64,000 bases of DNA from NCBI RefSeq assembly GCF_002237645.1, contig NZ_MJUZ01000013.1:1-64000 (forward strand), given 5' to 3'. The notes under the pieces are model-generated. The model saw only the letters and a program-made list of their open reading frames with translations, was not told the origin of the DNA and ran no database searches. Below, in pieces: positions 1 through 9,551 of this stretch (positions are counted from its first letter, which is position 1; every line of letters begins with the position of its first letter). A program made the position numbers and the translations under genes. Origin of the DNA: Desulfovibrio sp. MES5 (GTDB lineage: Bacteria; Desulfobacterota; Desulfovibrionia; Desulfovibrionales; Desulfovibrionaceae).

Positions 1-6
1 TTCCCT

Positions 7-81
7 GGCAAGGTGTGCATAGCCCATACGCCCCTCAATCTTTGGTTGGATGGAGAGGCTAAAGGGCTATACCACCTTGCC
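7..81. other. Long imperfect inverted repeat at the window edge
   Basis: Bases 7-25 and 64-81 can pair over about 17 positions: GGCAAGGTG pairs perfectly, then a second block around ATAGCCC/GGGCTAT. The loop of about 38 bases contains a further small inverted repeat (CCCCTC with GAGAGG). A T-rich stretch follows at 82-90. It could be a terminator or a structured RNA belonging to a gene outside the window. No known RNA family was recognised. Confidence 0.35.
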
Positions 82-1297
82 TTTTCATTCAACTTTGAGG
101 GTGTTGCACTTGCAAGTTGAATCCGCCAATCAAGACAACCATATATGACTGTGGCACAATGAATGCAAAAAACCTTGCAATTCCAGCATGTTACGAGACC
201 GTATTAATTTCATATAACATACTGTTTTTATTGGCAAAAATTTCATGCTTCTTTTGCCATAGAACACCTTTCAGACGGCCGCCCCTTTTGCAACACCCGC
301 CATCCTCGACTCTCTATTTAAAAACGCATATCATTTAGAGGCATGTTTGAGCAACACCCTTTGCTAACGCCTCGGCTTCAGACTTGTTTTGCAACATACC
401 TCTTTCGTGATGCTTTTTCTTTTCCCGGCCTCTTGTGTTGCTGGACAGGGGCGGACTTTTTCAGGCGGCTTCATTGCACAACGACAAGCGCTGTTTCTGC
501 ATGCCGCAATGCCGAAAAAGGACCATGCGATTCAAACGAGGGCGTACCGGGGGGATCATTGAACCGGGCGTGCGCACCAGCAGACAAGGCATGGCGGACA
601 AAGCCTGAGGGGCAAGACGCGACAGCCGAAGCATGGCGGGCCATGCTCTCTGCCTTTTACCGCCCAAAGGCTACGGCGGCGGGGCGGCGCTTCATTGCCG
701 CTTCGGGAATCTTGAAAAAGCGCCTGTATGGCTGCCGCTGTGGACGCTTTGACCATGTTGCGCGCCGCCGACACTACACTGTTCGCTGCTCTTGATGAAC
801 TTGGCAGACTGCTGCGACCATGCGTCATGCGCCGCTCGGTCAGAGTGTCGTGAGCCGCCGTAAATGTCAAGAAAGAGGCCAGCACGGGTGTGGGGCGAAC
901 AAACGCCCCGCAGCTTGGAACCCCATCGCCCTGCCCGTGACTGTGCCCGTGATTGTGTTGTGATTGTGCCCGTGACAGCGCGCGGGCGGACGGAACGTTC
1001 GCGAAATGAGTGGTGAGTGCAGTTCCGTGACAGCGCGAGGGCGCGGGCGGCCCGCAGCCTGACGGCATTGAACCCTGGTCGGCGACAAAAGATCAACGCT
1101 CGGACGAGGGGTGACCGCCCGGCGCAAGGCTTTTCCCGTCCGGCGCGGGACTGAAAAACACCGCAGCCAGATCAGGCAAGCCACAGGGCGCAACGGCCCC
1201 GGCGGGGAAAAGGGGCTTTTCGCTCAGGTTCGCATCCCTCGTTCGCCCGCGCCTATCCTTCAAACTACAATTATTTCAGCGTACCGGCCCGCACGCC
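82..1297. other. Region without a convincing gene
   Basis: Overlapping open frames exist on both strands here but none has a good ribosome binding site, a recognisable domain or plausible protein composition; the longer ones are rich in Arg, Cys and Pro, as expected of chance frames in GC-rich DNA. The first 340 bases are clearly AT-richer than the rest. Around 911-965 there are short imperfect direct repeats of TGTGCCCGTGA, and the block GTGACAGCGCG occurs near 973 and again near 1027. No tRNA was seen. Confidence 0.5.
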
Positions 1298-2458
1298 CTA
1301 TTCTTCGAACCGCAGACGCTTCAGCGTGCCAGCCTGCACGGCCAGCAGTTCGGCCACAATGGACACGGCTATCTGCTGCGGGGTTTCAGCTTCAATGGTC
1401 AGCCCGATGGGGCAGCACACAGCGGCAAGTTCCGCGTCGGGCACGCCCTGAGAGCGCAGAATGGCATAGATCTGGTCGCGTTTGGTTTTGCTGCCTATCA
1501 TCCCTATATATTGGGCATGGCTGGTCAGGGCCTGAGCCAGGGTTTCGCGGTCAAAACCGTGCCCGCGCGTGATGACGGCCACATAATGATGCCGCCCGAT
1601 GCCGCAGGTTTCCACCAGATTTTCATAGTCGGGCAGCACATGGCAGCGCCGCGCCATGGGGAAGCGGTCCGGATTGGAAAACTCCGGCCTGTCGTCCGCC
1701 ACGTCCACAATAAAGCCGCAGGCATGGGCCAGACGCGCCACCTCAAGGGATACATGCCCGCCCCCGCAAAGAAGCAGCACCGGCGGCGCAGCCAGCGGCT
1801 CAACATAGATACGGCATGCATCCGCCGTGACCAGACCGGGCTTGCCCTTGCGCTGCGCAAGCAAGGCGCGCACCGGGGCTATGTCCAGGCTGGCGTCCAG
1901 CGGCAGGGACGAATCCGCGGCCGGGTCAGCGTTTTCGGGCAGGCAGTCGAGATACAGTCGGCGCAGGGGCGGCTCGCGGTTCACGTCCACGACCCATACG
2001 CCCCCCACTCCGGCGCGCAGGGCACGGGCGGCAAGCGTGAACAGGGGGGCCGTGTCCGGCGTCAGAACTTCGCACAGCACGTCCATGCCGCCACCGCAAA
2101 TCATGTCGCTGTCAGGGGTGAACCCGCTCATGTCGCAGGAAACCTGACTGGACTTGCCCATAAACAGGCTCTGGGCCGCAGCCTCAAAGGCGCGGGCCTC
2201 CAGAAGGCCGCCGCCCACGGTGCCTTCAGGCCCGTTTTGCGTGTACAGCGCGCGGGTGCCCGCATCACGCGGAGCCGAGCCTGTGCGGCTGATGACCGTC
2301 AAAAGCGTTACGCTTTCCCCACTGGCAAGCAACTGGGCCACGCGGGCTTCCAGAGTTTCCGCCCAGGGCGCGGCCATACCCCCTGAAGGGGCGGAAGGAG
2401 CGGAGGGCGCAAGAGGCGCGGAAGTCTTCATCGAGTCGGATGCGTCAGTTTTGCTCAT
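1298..2458 (-). CDS. XdhC/CoxI family protein (molybdoenzyme maturation type)
   Basis: This 386-residue protein matches the XdhC/CoxI family, whose members bind molybdenum cofactor and help insert or sulfurate it in xanthine dehydrogenase-type enzymes. Seen directly: an N-terminal family segment with GSAPRDAGTR, then VGGGLLEA and CGGGMDVLCEV, and a C-terminal Rossmann-like half with VLLLCGGGHVSLEVARLA followed by an acidic DVADDRPEF turn and IGMIGSKTKRDQI. The first 30 residues are Ala/Ser/Pro-rich and probably disordered. The start is fixed by AGGAGG six bases upstream. The first codons overlap the 3' end of topA by 14 bases, so the two genes are probably co-transcribed and translationally coupled. 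No molybdoenzyme gene is in the window, so its client is unknown. Confidence 0.85.
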   Translation of the reverse strand: MSKTDASDSMKTSAPLAPSAPSAPSGGMAAPWAETLEARVAQLLASGESVTLLTVISRTGSAPRDAGTRALYTQNGPEGTVGGGLLEARAFEAAAQSLFMGKSSQVSCDMSGFTPDSDMICGGGMDVLCEVLTPDTAPLFTLAARALRAGVGGVWVVDVNREPPLRRLYLDCLPENADPAADSSLPLDASLDIAPVRALLAQRKGKPGLVTADACRIYVEPLAAPPVLLLCGGGHVSLEVARLAHACGFIVDVADDRPEFSNPDRFPMARRCHVLPDYENLVETCGIGRHHYVAVITRGHGFDRETLAQALTSHAQYIGMIGSKTKRDQIYAILRSQGVPDAELAAVCCPIGLTIEAETPQQIAVSIVAELLAVQAGTLKRLRFEE

Positions 2459-4691
2459 CTCCGTCCTCCTTTACGTAGCCGCACCCCTTGACCGGGCACA
2501 TGATCTTGGCGCCGGCCCGGCCCTTTTTTTCAACAAGGTATGGCGAATTACAGCGCGGGCAGGGGCCTGGCACGGGCCTGTCCCACAGGGCGAAATCACA
2601 CTGGGGATACTGGTCGCACGAGTAGAATATCTTTCCGCGTTTGGTGCTCTTTTCCACCAGCTGGCCTTTCTGGCAGCGCGGGCAGGGAACGCCCGTGGAC
2701 AGCGGGGCCGCATGCTTGCACTCGGGGTAGCCGGTGCAGGCGATAAAGCTGCTGCCAGTACGGGATTTTTTGATGACAAGGTCACGGCCGCACTGGGGGC
2801 ACTGCCCCACTTTTTCATACTGCGGCTTTTCGGCGGCCACAGCTTCAACCCGACCTTCTTCGTTACGGGAAAAGTTGCTGGTGTAATTGCAGCCAGGATA
2901 GCCGGAACAGGCAAGAAAAGCCCCTGCCTTGCCGAATTTGATCATCAGCGGCTTGCCGCATTCCGGGCAGGGCAGGTCGGCGGGGATGCCGCCCTTGACG
3001 CTCTGCATATTTTTTGCAGCCGCCGCCAGCGTGGGATTAAAATCATCGGAAAAGGCGCGCAAAAGCTCTACCCAGTGGGCCTTGCCCTCGGCCACCTTGT
3101 CGAGCCCTTCTTCCATCTGGGCGGTAAAGCCCACATCCATGAGCCTGCCGAAGTGTTCGGTCAGCTGGCTGCAGACTACACGCCCAAGATCCGTGGGCAC
3201 AAAGTGCCTGTCCACCAGACTGACGTACTCTCTGTCCTGAAGGGTGGAAATGATGGCCGCGTAGGTGGATGGCCGCCCAATGCCCCGCTCTTCCAGCTCG
3301 CGCACGAGGCTTGCTTCGCTGTAACGCGGCGGGGGCTGGGTGAACTTCTGCTCCTTGTCCAGCTTGTCCAGCTTGAGGGTCTGCCCGGCTTCAAGGGGCG
3401 GCAGCTCGGCGTCGGCGTCTTCCCCGGCGCGCGGCAGGGCCGCCAGAAAACCGGGAAAAAGCATCCGCTCGCCCTTGGCGCGCCACTGGCTGTGGGCACA
3501 GGCAATGGTTACGGTGGTGTCGTGAAAGCGCGCCCCGGCCATCTGCGAAGCCACAAAACGCGACCAGATGAGCCGGTACAGGTTGTACTGGTCCGGCGGC
3601 AGATGCTGCTTCACTTCATCGGGGGTGATGGTCACATCCACCGGGCGGACGGCTTCGTGGGCGTCCTGGGCGCTGCCCTTGGTCTTGTAGACGCGGGCGC
3701 GCTTGGGCAGATAGTCCTTGCCAAAGTGCTTGCCGATAAAATCCTTGGCGGCATCGCGCGCTTCATCGGCGATGCGCGTCGAGTCCGTACGCATATAGGT
3801 AATGAGGGCCGTAAGGCCACGGTCGCCAAGCTCCACGCCTTCATAGAGGCGCTGGGCGATATTCATCGTGCGCTTGGCCGAATAGGAAAGCCTCTGGTTG
3901 GCCGCCTGCTGCAAGGTGGAGGTGATGAAGGGCGGCTGCGGCGCGCGTTCGCGCTCCTTCTGCTCCACGCTCTCCACCACAAAGGGCTGGCCCCTGAGGG
4001 CGTCTTCCAGCGCCTGCGCCTCTTCGGCATTGGCGATGACCGCTTTTTTGCCGTTGATCTTGGCGAGGTCGGCCTTGAAGGGCGGCGGCGTTTCACCCGA
4101 AAGCAGCGCCTTGAACAGCCAGTATTCCTCAGGCTTGAACACCTCGCGCTCTTCCTCGCGCTCGGCGATGAGGCGCAGGGCCACGGACTGCACGCGCCCG
4201 GCGGATATGCCCCGCTTGATGGTCTTCCACAGCAGGGGAGAAATCTTGTAGCCCACCAGCCTGTCCAGAATGCGCCTGGCCTGCTGGGCGTCAAAAAGGT
4301 CTTCATTGAGGTCGCGCGGGTGCGCTAACGCTTCTTTGACAGCCTTGGCGGTAATTTCGTTGAACTGTATCCGCTTGATGTCCTTGGCCTTGTCGCGGAT
4401 GAGCTCGGCCACATGCCACGCAATGGCCTCGCCCTCGCGGTCAGGGTCAGGGGCAAGGTAAACAGTGTCGGCCTTGGCGGCGGCGGCGCGCAGTTCGCTA
4501 ACCACATTTTTTTTGTTATCTATGATTTCATACTGGGGCGCGAAGTTGTCCTCTTCATTCACACCGAGAGCCTTGGCGGGCAAATCACGGACATGGCCAA
4601 CACTGGCCTGCACCATGTATGACGGCCCAAGAAACTTTTTGATGGTCTTAACTTTGGCCGGAGATTCCACTATTATCAACTGTTTGCCCAT
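2445..4691 (-). CDS. topA: DNA topoisomerase I (type IA)
   Basis: The 748-residue protein relaxes negative supercoils by cutting one strand through a tyrosyl link. The Toprim domain is visible at residues 1-115, with IIVESPAK and the metal-binding DPDREGEA near 81-88. The active-site tyrosine is in ALITYMRTDSTR near residue 299. The C-terminus carries four zinc-ribbon units of the CPxC...C...C type (beginning with CPEC, CPQC, CPRC and CPRC); the last ends in CPVKGC. The start MGKQLIIVES was chosen because the family begins there; a frame open another 62 residues upstream has no family similarity. Its 3' end overlaps the XdhC-type gene. Length and domain order are normal for the family. Confidence 0.97.
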   Translation of the reverse strand: MGKQLIIVESPAKVKTIKKFLGPSYMVQASVGHVRDLPAKALGVNEEDNFAPQYEIIDNKKNVVSELRAAAAKADTVYLAPDPDREGEAIAWHVAELIRDKAKDIKRIQFNEITAKAVKEALAHPRDLNEDLFDAQQARRILDRLVGYKISPLLWKTIKRGISAGRVQSVALRLIAEREEEREVFKPEEYWLFKALLSGETPPPFKADLAKINGKKAVIANAEEAQALEDALRGQPFVVESVEQKERERAPQPPFITSTLQQAANQRLSYSAKRTMNIAQRLYEGVELGDRGLTALITYMRTDSTRIADEARDAAKDFIGKHFGKDYLPKRARVYKTKGSAQDAHEAVRPVDVTITPDEVKQHLPPDQYNLYRLIWSRFVASQMAGARFHDTTVTIACAHSQWRAKGERMLFPGFLAALPRAGEDADAELPPLEAGQTLKLDKLDKEQKFTQPPPRYSEASLVRELEERGIGRPSTYAAIISTLQDREYVSLVDRHFVPTDLGRVVCSQLTEHFGRLMDVGFTAQMEEGLDKVAEGKAHWVELLRAFSDDFNPTLAAAAKNMQSVKGGIPADLPCPECGKPLMIKFGKAGAFLACSGYPGCNYTSNFSRNEEGRVEAVAAEKPQYEKVGQCPQCGRDLVIKKSRTGSSFIACTGYPECKHAAPLSTGVPCPRCQKGQLVEKSTKRGKIFYSCDQYPQCDFALWDRPVPGPCPRCNSPYLVEKKGRAGAKIMCPVKGCGYVKEDGDEQN

Positions 4692-5010
4692 GCTGTCCTC
4701 GACTGCTTTCCGGCTGCGCCGGTACTGTCTGACGCGCCTTTTATGTAACGGCAAGATACGATAAAACCCACAGGCGTCAAGTGCGCATCGTCGTAATAAT
4801 GCTGGTTGCCCCGTGCCTGCGGCCCCGATATGGCCCGGCTGCGTGCAGAGCGGCAAGCGTGACCAACACGACCGCACGGCAGTAAAAACTTTTAATTATT
4901 GGGGAGATGCCATATGTCTGCCATTCGTATGACAAAAGGTACGGCCAACTGGACAGGCATGTGTAACTTGCGGTAATCTTGTAGAAGATTTCAACCAAAA
5001 TGAGAGCTAT
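4692..5010. other. Divergent intergenic region between topA and a lipoprotein gene
   Basis: This spacer should hold the promoters of topA (minus) and of the lipoprotein gene (plus). The half near 5011 is AT-rich (about 4885-5000), as expected for a promoter on that side. I could not place -35 and -10 boxes with certainty. No gene is seen. Confidence 0.45.
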
Positions 5011-5724
5011 ATGCGTATATGTTCAGTACTATACCGCCTTACGGCGGCACTGTGTCTTACCATGCTGTTCATGGCGGCGGCGGGTTGTTCCTCCCACCAG
5101 AACAGCGGCAATACGGAAGAATCGGGCTTTCCGCCCGGCTCGCCCGCTGACCCGCGCGCCAACCAGGCCCAGGCCAGCCCCGAGCCGCTGCCCACAATAA
5201 AGGCCAAACCGGGGCAAAGCGTCTTTGTGGACGTGAGCGGCGGCAGCGCCAGTTTCAATGCCGACCTTCAGTCCATGCTCACGGCCTACCTGCAGAGCGA
5301 GCGTGAACTTGTGCCCGCCGAATCGGCCAAGGAGGCAGACCTGACCCTGCGCGTGGTGGTGGAGGACGTCACCCCTCTGGGCTCGCGCAGCACGCCTGCC
5401 AGCCCGGGGCGGACCCTGGGCCACGCAGGCACGGGCGCCATGCTTGGCGCGCTTGTGGGCGGTTCCGCAGGCGGAGGGCGCGGCGCGGCCTGGGGCGTGG
5501 GCGGCGGCCTGCTGCTGGGCCTCGGGGTCAGCATGCTTGACGGCGGCACAAGCAACATGTGGGGCATGCGCGCCCAGGTGGGCGTCGGCAAAAAGGGCAA
5601 GCAGCCAGACGCCATGCACACGGTGGTTGTAAGCGCCGAGGGTGAAAACATGGGGCGCGACGCCATCCTCCCGGCCCTGGAAGACAAGCTGAGCAACGAG
5701 ATCGTCAAGGCCGTGAAGCCCTGA
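5011..5724 (+). CDS. TraT-like lipoprotein
   Basis: A 237-residue probable lipoprotein. The first 27 residues are a lipoprotein signal peptide ending in the lipobox AAAGC, so Cys26 would be acylated; the following Ser/Asn/Pro-rich stretch is a flexible tether. A beta-rich part (FVDVSGGSASFNADLQSML) is followed near 130-180 by a long Gly/Ala/Leu-rich segment (GAMLGALVGG, GGGLLLGLGV) and a C-terminal part ending in ALEDKLSNEIVKAV. This order, with the glycine-rich hydrophobic segment in the middle and a C-terminal LEDxL motif, resembles TraT, the outer-membrane surface-exclusion and serum-resistance lipoprotein of conjugative plasmids. No conjugation genes are nearby, so a housekeeping envelope role is more likely. 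The start is preceded only by a weak GAGAG. Confidence 0.7.
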   Translation: MRICSVLYRLTAALCLTMLFMAAAGCSSHQNSGNTEESGFPPGSPADPRANQAQASPEPLPTIKAKPGQSVFVDVSGGSASFNADLQSMLTAYLQSERELVPAESAKEADLTLRVVVEDVTPLGSRSTPASPGRTLGHAGTGAMLGALVGGSAGGGRGAAWGVGGGLLLGLGVSMLDGGTSNMWGMRAQVGVGKKGKQPDAMHTVVVSAEGENMGRDAILPALEDKLSNEIVKAVKP

Positions 5725-6169
5725 CAAAATAATAACCTGACAGGCCAGCCTGTCGGGACGCCGCAACGGGCGTTGCCAAGATTTTGTTCACGCCGCAACG
5801 CTCCCGGCCACCCCCCTGCCGGACGAATAACGCCCCGGAAAATTCGCGCTGCAATTCGGAAAAACCCGCGTGCTGCAGCCCTGAAAAAAACCCTGGCGAA
5901 AGTACGGATATTCCGAAAATTGCCCAACCCATAACACAGCGAGAACTCTTGGCCCTCGGGCACAGGATATTTCGCCATAAAACATACCGCATTTCATGGA
6001 TTTGCAGCAGACCACCCCCTGCGGATGACAGTCCTGCCACGAAGAAATGTTGCTGCGGACGTGTTCATAGGCCCAAAAAATGCATGTATGGGGACATGCA
6101 TGGCGAAAGCCACATGCTTTCGCTTTCAATACCAGCCGCGTTTGTGACGGCAAGGATCGAGGTTTTCTT
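5725..6169. other. Intergenic region between the two lipoprotein genes
   Basis: A 445-base spacer with no credible gene; the frames that cross it lack ribosome binding sites and family resemblance. Its length suggests that the second lipoprotein gene has its own promoter, but no boxes could be assigned. Confidence 0.4.
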
Positions 6170-6889
6170 ATGATGTTTAAAGGACTGCGTTTTATTGCAC
6201 TGCTGCTTTGCGTGAGCCTTGTGCCGCTTGCAGCCTGCGTGCGTCAGGCCGCTGACCCGGACAAGCTGGAAGTGCTGCGTTCAGGCAAGCTGCAGGAAGC
6301 ACTGGATGATGATACAGTTGCGGACACTGTTTACGTAAATGTGCGCGACAACACCAACCGCGTTTTCGGGCTGCGCGCCCAGGCCGAATCCTGGCTGCAA
6401 CGCAGCGGATTCACCATTGTGGGCAATCCCAGCGAGGCTGGAAACATCGTGCAGATCACGGTGCTGTCCGCCGGAAATACGGAGCCCACCCACCTCAGGC
6501 AGACGGTTGCGGCAGGCTACGACACGCCTTCCATCCTCAAGGGGGCTGGCGCCACAGCGGTAATGGCCGACGTATTGCTGGTGCAGCGGCGTGTTCCCAG
6601 CGCACAAAGGGAAAGCAAGGCCAAACTCAAGAACATATCCAGCCGCAACGCCCTTTCCAACAGCCAGATGCGCATAGCCGTGCTGTTGCCGGGGCAGATA
6701 CGTATGGACGCCGGAGCGCCCACCCTGTTTACGGAAACGCTGGCCCGTGAAATCGGAACCGCCATTCATGCCACCAGCAAGGCCGCAGGCCAAAGCCCTG
6801 GCCAGACCTCAGCCCAAATCCCTGGCCAAAGCCCTGACCAAAGCCCTGGTCAGACCGCGCCCGCTGGAGCTGCAAGGCCGCAACAATAG
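6170..6889 (+). CDS. TraT-like lipoprotein with Gly-Pro-Gln-Ser tail
   Basis: A 239-residue probable lipoprotein starting at 6170, where GAGG lies seven bases upstream; the ATG at 6173 is an alternative, while the longer upstream frame lacks a signal sequence. The signal peptide MMFKGLRFIALLLCVSL ends in LAAC, giving the acylated Cys. The next part (VYVNVRDNTNRVFGL, then VGNPSEAGNIVQITVLSAG) has the same predicted strand-helix-strand order as TraT (a VFLQIKNTS-type strand, a helix, then SPDKA and a strand). A short hydrophobic Ala/Gly stretch and a C-terminal FTETLAREIGTAIHA helix follow. The last 35 residues are repeats of GQSPGQ/GQSPDQ type, probably disordered. It looks like a diverged paralogue of the gene at 5011. 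Function is not known. Confidence 0.65.
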   Translation: MMFKGLRFIALLLCVSLVPLAACVRQAADPDKLEVLRSGKLQEALDDDTVADTVYVNVRDNTNRVFGLRAQAESWLQRSGFTIVGNPSEAGNIVQITVLSAGNTEPTHLRQTVAAGYDTPSILKGAGATAVMADVLLVQRRVPSAQRESKAKLKNISSRNALSNSQMRIAVLLPGQIRMDAGAPTLFTETLAREIGTAIHATSKAAGQSPGQTSAQIPGQSPDQSPGQTAPAGAARPQQ

Positions 6890-6891
6890 AG

Positions 6892-7014
6892 CAGTTTACA
6901 AATGAAATGAGTTAACGGCTCTGCAAGGATTTTCTTGAAAATCCTTGCCGCGAAATGTGCGTACGGCAGGCTTTTGCCTGCCGTACGCGAGCATTTCAAG
7001 CGTTAACCGCTCCA
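6892..7014 (+). repeat. Dispersed repeat family C, copy 1
   Basis: The sequence from AGAGCAGTTTACAAATGAAA to AGCATTTCAAGCGTTAACCG is found again, inverted, at 53044-53180. Inside are two hairpins: CAAGGATTTTCTTGAAAATCCTTG, and GTACGGCAGGC facing GCCTGCCGTAC. The two ends are related by inversion (GAGCAGTTTAC facing GGAGCGGTTAAC), and they resemble the ends of family A. Confidence 0.7.
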
Positions 7015-7037
7015 GAGCGGGCACCTCTTGATTTGAA

Positions 7038-7112
7038 ATGCTTTGTGGGGGAGGAGCCTTTGTAACAAGGGGGCTTCGCCCCCACGCCCCGCCCATAGAT
7101 TTTTTATTGTCC
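7038..7112 (+). repeat. Dispersed repeat family B, copy 1
   Basis: The unit starts GAAATGCTTTGTGGGGGAGG, has a GC-rich stem (here partly decayed, with GGGGGCTTCGCCCCC), and ends in CACGCCCCGCCCATAGATTTT. It lies downstream of the second TraT-like gene in the same orientation, directly after the family C copy. Confidence 0.7.
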
Positions 7113-7213
7113 TTGCGTGCGACGCCTCCGGCGGCTGCCGCCCGCCGCCGCAACCGGCAGCGCCCTCCGCTCCCTCAGCGCCCTGTCGCGCACTATTGCC
7201 TGAGGCAAAATGG

Positions 7214-7257
7214 ACTGGCCGGATTTTCCTGATGTGTTTCAGGAGAATCCGGCCAGT
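7214..7257. terminator. Strong hairpin, probable bidirectional terminator
   Basis: Arms 7214-7232 and 7239-7257 pair over 19 positions with a single wobble, closing a 6-base loop. On the plus strand the stem is followed by TTTGTCTTGTTG. It separates the plus-strand lipoprotein gene from the convergent chemoreceptor gene and may serve both. Confidence 0.75.
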
Positions 7258-7406
7258 TTTGTCTTGTTGCTCTCGTAATATCGGGGCTGAAGCGGGAGTG
7301 GCGGCACGTTGATTTTGCCGCGCGCCATCACGGCATGTCCGTCACGGAGCGTCAATCGCCACGCGCCAGACGCGGATCAGCACTCCCCGTTTGCGCTCGC
7401 GGCGCG

Positions 7407-9551
7407 TCAGCCTCGCTTCAGGGTATCGACCAGGGCGTCCAGGGCCTGCGCCTGCGCCGCCAGGTCAGCCACGGCCTTGGAGGCCTCGGCCATAGCTTCG
7501 GCGGTCTGCCGCGATACGGTATTGATATGCACTATGGTCTGGTTGATCTGCTCGCTGGCGGCAGACTGCTCCTCGCTGGCCGTGGCAATGGCATTTACCT
7601 GATCCGCCGTGGATTCCACAGTGCCGACGATCTCGCCCAGGGCCTGACCCGACTGCCCGGCATAGTTCGTGGCCTGTTCCACCTGCCGTACGGCCTCGTC
7701 CACGCTGGCCATGCTCTTTGTGGTGCTCTCCTGAATGGCCCTGATGGCATTGCCCACATCAGTGGTGGACGCCATGGTTTTTTCCGCCAGTTTGCGCACC
7801 TCGTCGGCCACCACGGCAAATCCGCGTCCGGCATCCCCTGCCCTTGCAGCCTCAATGGCCGCATTGAGCGCCAGAAGGTTGGTCTGGTCGGCAATGTCGG
7901 AAATAACGCTCATGATCCGGTTGATGTCCTGAGCATGCGTGTTCAGAAGCGCCATGTCGCGGCGCAGCGTTTCAGAAACCTCACGTACCTGCCGGATGCT
8001 CTGCAACGACTGCTCCACTATGCTTGCGCCCGCCAGCGCTCTTCGCTTGGTTTCCGTCGACGCTTCAGACGCCTGGCTGGCGTTGCGGGCAACTTCCTGC
8101 ACCGTGGCGTTCATCTGGTTCATGGCCGTGGCAGCTTCGGCAAGCCGCTGTGAAGACTCCGCCGCGCTCCTGTCCGACTGCTCGATCTGGGCCGACAGCT
8201 CCGTGGAGGCCGACGAAACCACCGACACCACCGCTTCAAGCTGTTCCGCCGCAGCCAGCATGCCGTCCCTGCGGGCGCTTTCCGCAGCTTTGCGGGCGTC
8301 CTCAGCTTCCAGCATGGCATGGTGCGCCTTTTCCGACTCTTCGCGGGCCGCTTCGGTCAGGGTTTCCGCCCTGCTGATGCCGTCCAGCAACGCGGCGATC
8401 ATTTTTTTCAGCGCTGCGGCGAGTTCCTTCATTTCACCGCCGAAGCCGCTGTCGTCAATATTCTGGTCCAGCTTGCCCCCGGCGATGACGCCGGCAGTCT
8501 CCGCCAGATAGTTGACCGGGCGCAGCGCGCCGCGAATGACGAGATAACTTATGCCAAGCAGCACCAACAGGGTTATGGCCGAGATAATGACCGTAATGCG
8601 GCTGATGTCCCTGGCCTGGGCCAGCACCTCGTGTTGCGGTACAGTCACGGCAAGATACCAGTGCTGTTTGCCGCCCCTGAAATCAACGGGATAAAAATAG
8701 TGCAGCAGTACGCCCTGCGCGCCGCTGACATCCTCGGTATAGGCCTTGCCAGCGGCAAAGGCCTTTGCGGCCGCCTCTTTCTGCCTGACAACGCCCAGAT
8801 CAAAAATGTTTTTGCCGATCAGGGATGCGTCGTGATGCGCCAGAATATCGCCCTTCTCGCTGACAAGCGAGGCATAACCACTGCCGTACAGACTGATGGC
8901 CGAGACTATCTGCTGCAACCGTGCAAGGGAGATATCCACCAGCACCGCGCCGAGCAGGTCCTTGTCATGCAGTATGGGACAGGCCACCGTGGACATGAGC
9001 ACGTCCTCGCCATTGACCTTGAAGGGAATGGGGTCGGAAACATAGGTCTGCCTGGTTTGCCTGGGGATGGCATAATAGGGCTGATCCACCTGCTCGCCCA
9101 ACTCTACAAGCTCGGCCCCACGGGAGAGGTAGGGCATAAAGCGCCCCTTGGCGTCGCTGCCTGGCGCGCCCGCATACAGCATATCGCGGTTGTCAAACGC
9201 GTTCGGCTCCCAGATGATGCCCACGCCGAAAAAGTCGGCATTGCCCAAAAGCATGCCGCTGATCATGGCTATTACGCCCTGCCGGGTGGGAGCCTCATTT
9301 TGGGCTACGCTCTGCCCCAGAGCGCCAGCCAGGGCCGATGCCTCATCCACTGCCATGTTCAGGAACCGGGCCATGGAGTTTCCCTCAGCCGCGCCAAGAG
9401 CGGCCAGCTCACGGCGGGCGACGGCCTCTATGGCCACGCTGCTGCGCGCCTGAATCTGCCAGGTCAGCAGCCCCAGACACACCACAAGGGCAAGGGCCAC
9501 GGGAATCACAATCTTGGGAGTCATGCGCAAGGATTGATACCAGGCGAACAT
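7407..9551 (-). CDS. Methyl-accepting chemotaxis protein with dCache-type sensor
   Basis: A 714-residue inner-membrane chemoreceptor. The start at 9551 has GGAG five bases upstream; a frame open 65 residues further lacks a membrane anchor at its front. Segment 1 spans the membrane near residues 12-32; residues about 35-310 are a periplasmic sensor of the double-Cache type ([16 protein letters not shown], then [10 protein letters not shown]); a second membrane helix lies near 317-340 and a HAMP-like linker follows. The cytoplasmic signalling domain has the conserved hairpin tip [20 protein letters not shown] near 555-585. It ends in [10 protein letters not shown] and has no CheR/CheB pentapeptide. 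The ligand cannot be read from the sequence; Cache sensors of this type usually bind amino acids or small organic acids. No chemotaxis kinase gene is nearby. Confidence 0.93.
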   Translation of the reverse strand: MFAWYQSLRMTPKIVIPVALALVVCLGLLTWQIQARSSVAIEAVARRELAALGAAEGNSMARFLNMAVDEASALAGALGQSVAQNEAPTRQGVIAMISGMLLGNADFFGVGIIWEPNAFDNRDMLYAGAPGSDAKGRFMPYLSRGAELVELGEQVDQPYYAIPRQTRQTYVSDPIPFKVNGEDVLMSTVACPILHDKDLLGAVLVDISLARLQQIVSAISLYGSGYASLVSEKGDILAHHDASLIGKNIFDLGVVRQKEAAAKAFAAGKAYTEDVSGAQGVLLHYFYPVDFRGGKQHWYLAVTVPQHEVLAQARDISRITVIISAITLLVLLGISYLVIRGALRPVNYLAETAGVIAGGKLDQNIDDSGFGGEMKELAAALKKMIAALLDGISRAETLTEAAREESEKAHHAMLEAEDARKAAESARRDGMLAAAEQLEAVVSVVSSASTELSAQIEQSDRSAAESSQRLAEAATAMNQMNATVQEVARNASQASEASTETKRRALAGASIVEQSLQSIRQVREVSETLRRDMALLNTHAQDINRIMSVISDIADQTNLLALNAAIEAARAGDAGRGFAVVADEVRKLAEKTMASTTDVGNAIRAIQESTTKSMASVDEAVRQVEQATNYAGQSGQALGEIVGTVESTADQVNAIATASEEQSAASEQINQTIVHINTVSRQTAEAMAEASKAVADLAAQAQALDALVDTLKRG

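Noticed and set aside
343..1193. Overlapping frames of 100-170 codons at the window start on both strands
   Set aside because: No ribosome binding site, no family resemblance, and composition as expected by chance in GC-rich DNA.
2154..4328. A 724-codon open frame opposite topA
   Set aside because: topA motifs and zinc fingers on the minus strand are unambiguous; the plus frame has no recognisable motif.
5725..6169. A 129-codon plus-strand frame (5784-6173) between the lipoprotein genes
   Set aside because: It has no ribosome binding site and its composition and lack of hydrophobic or domain pattern fit a chance frame.
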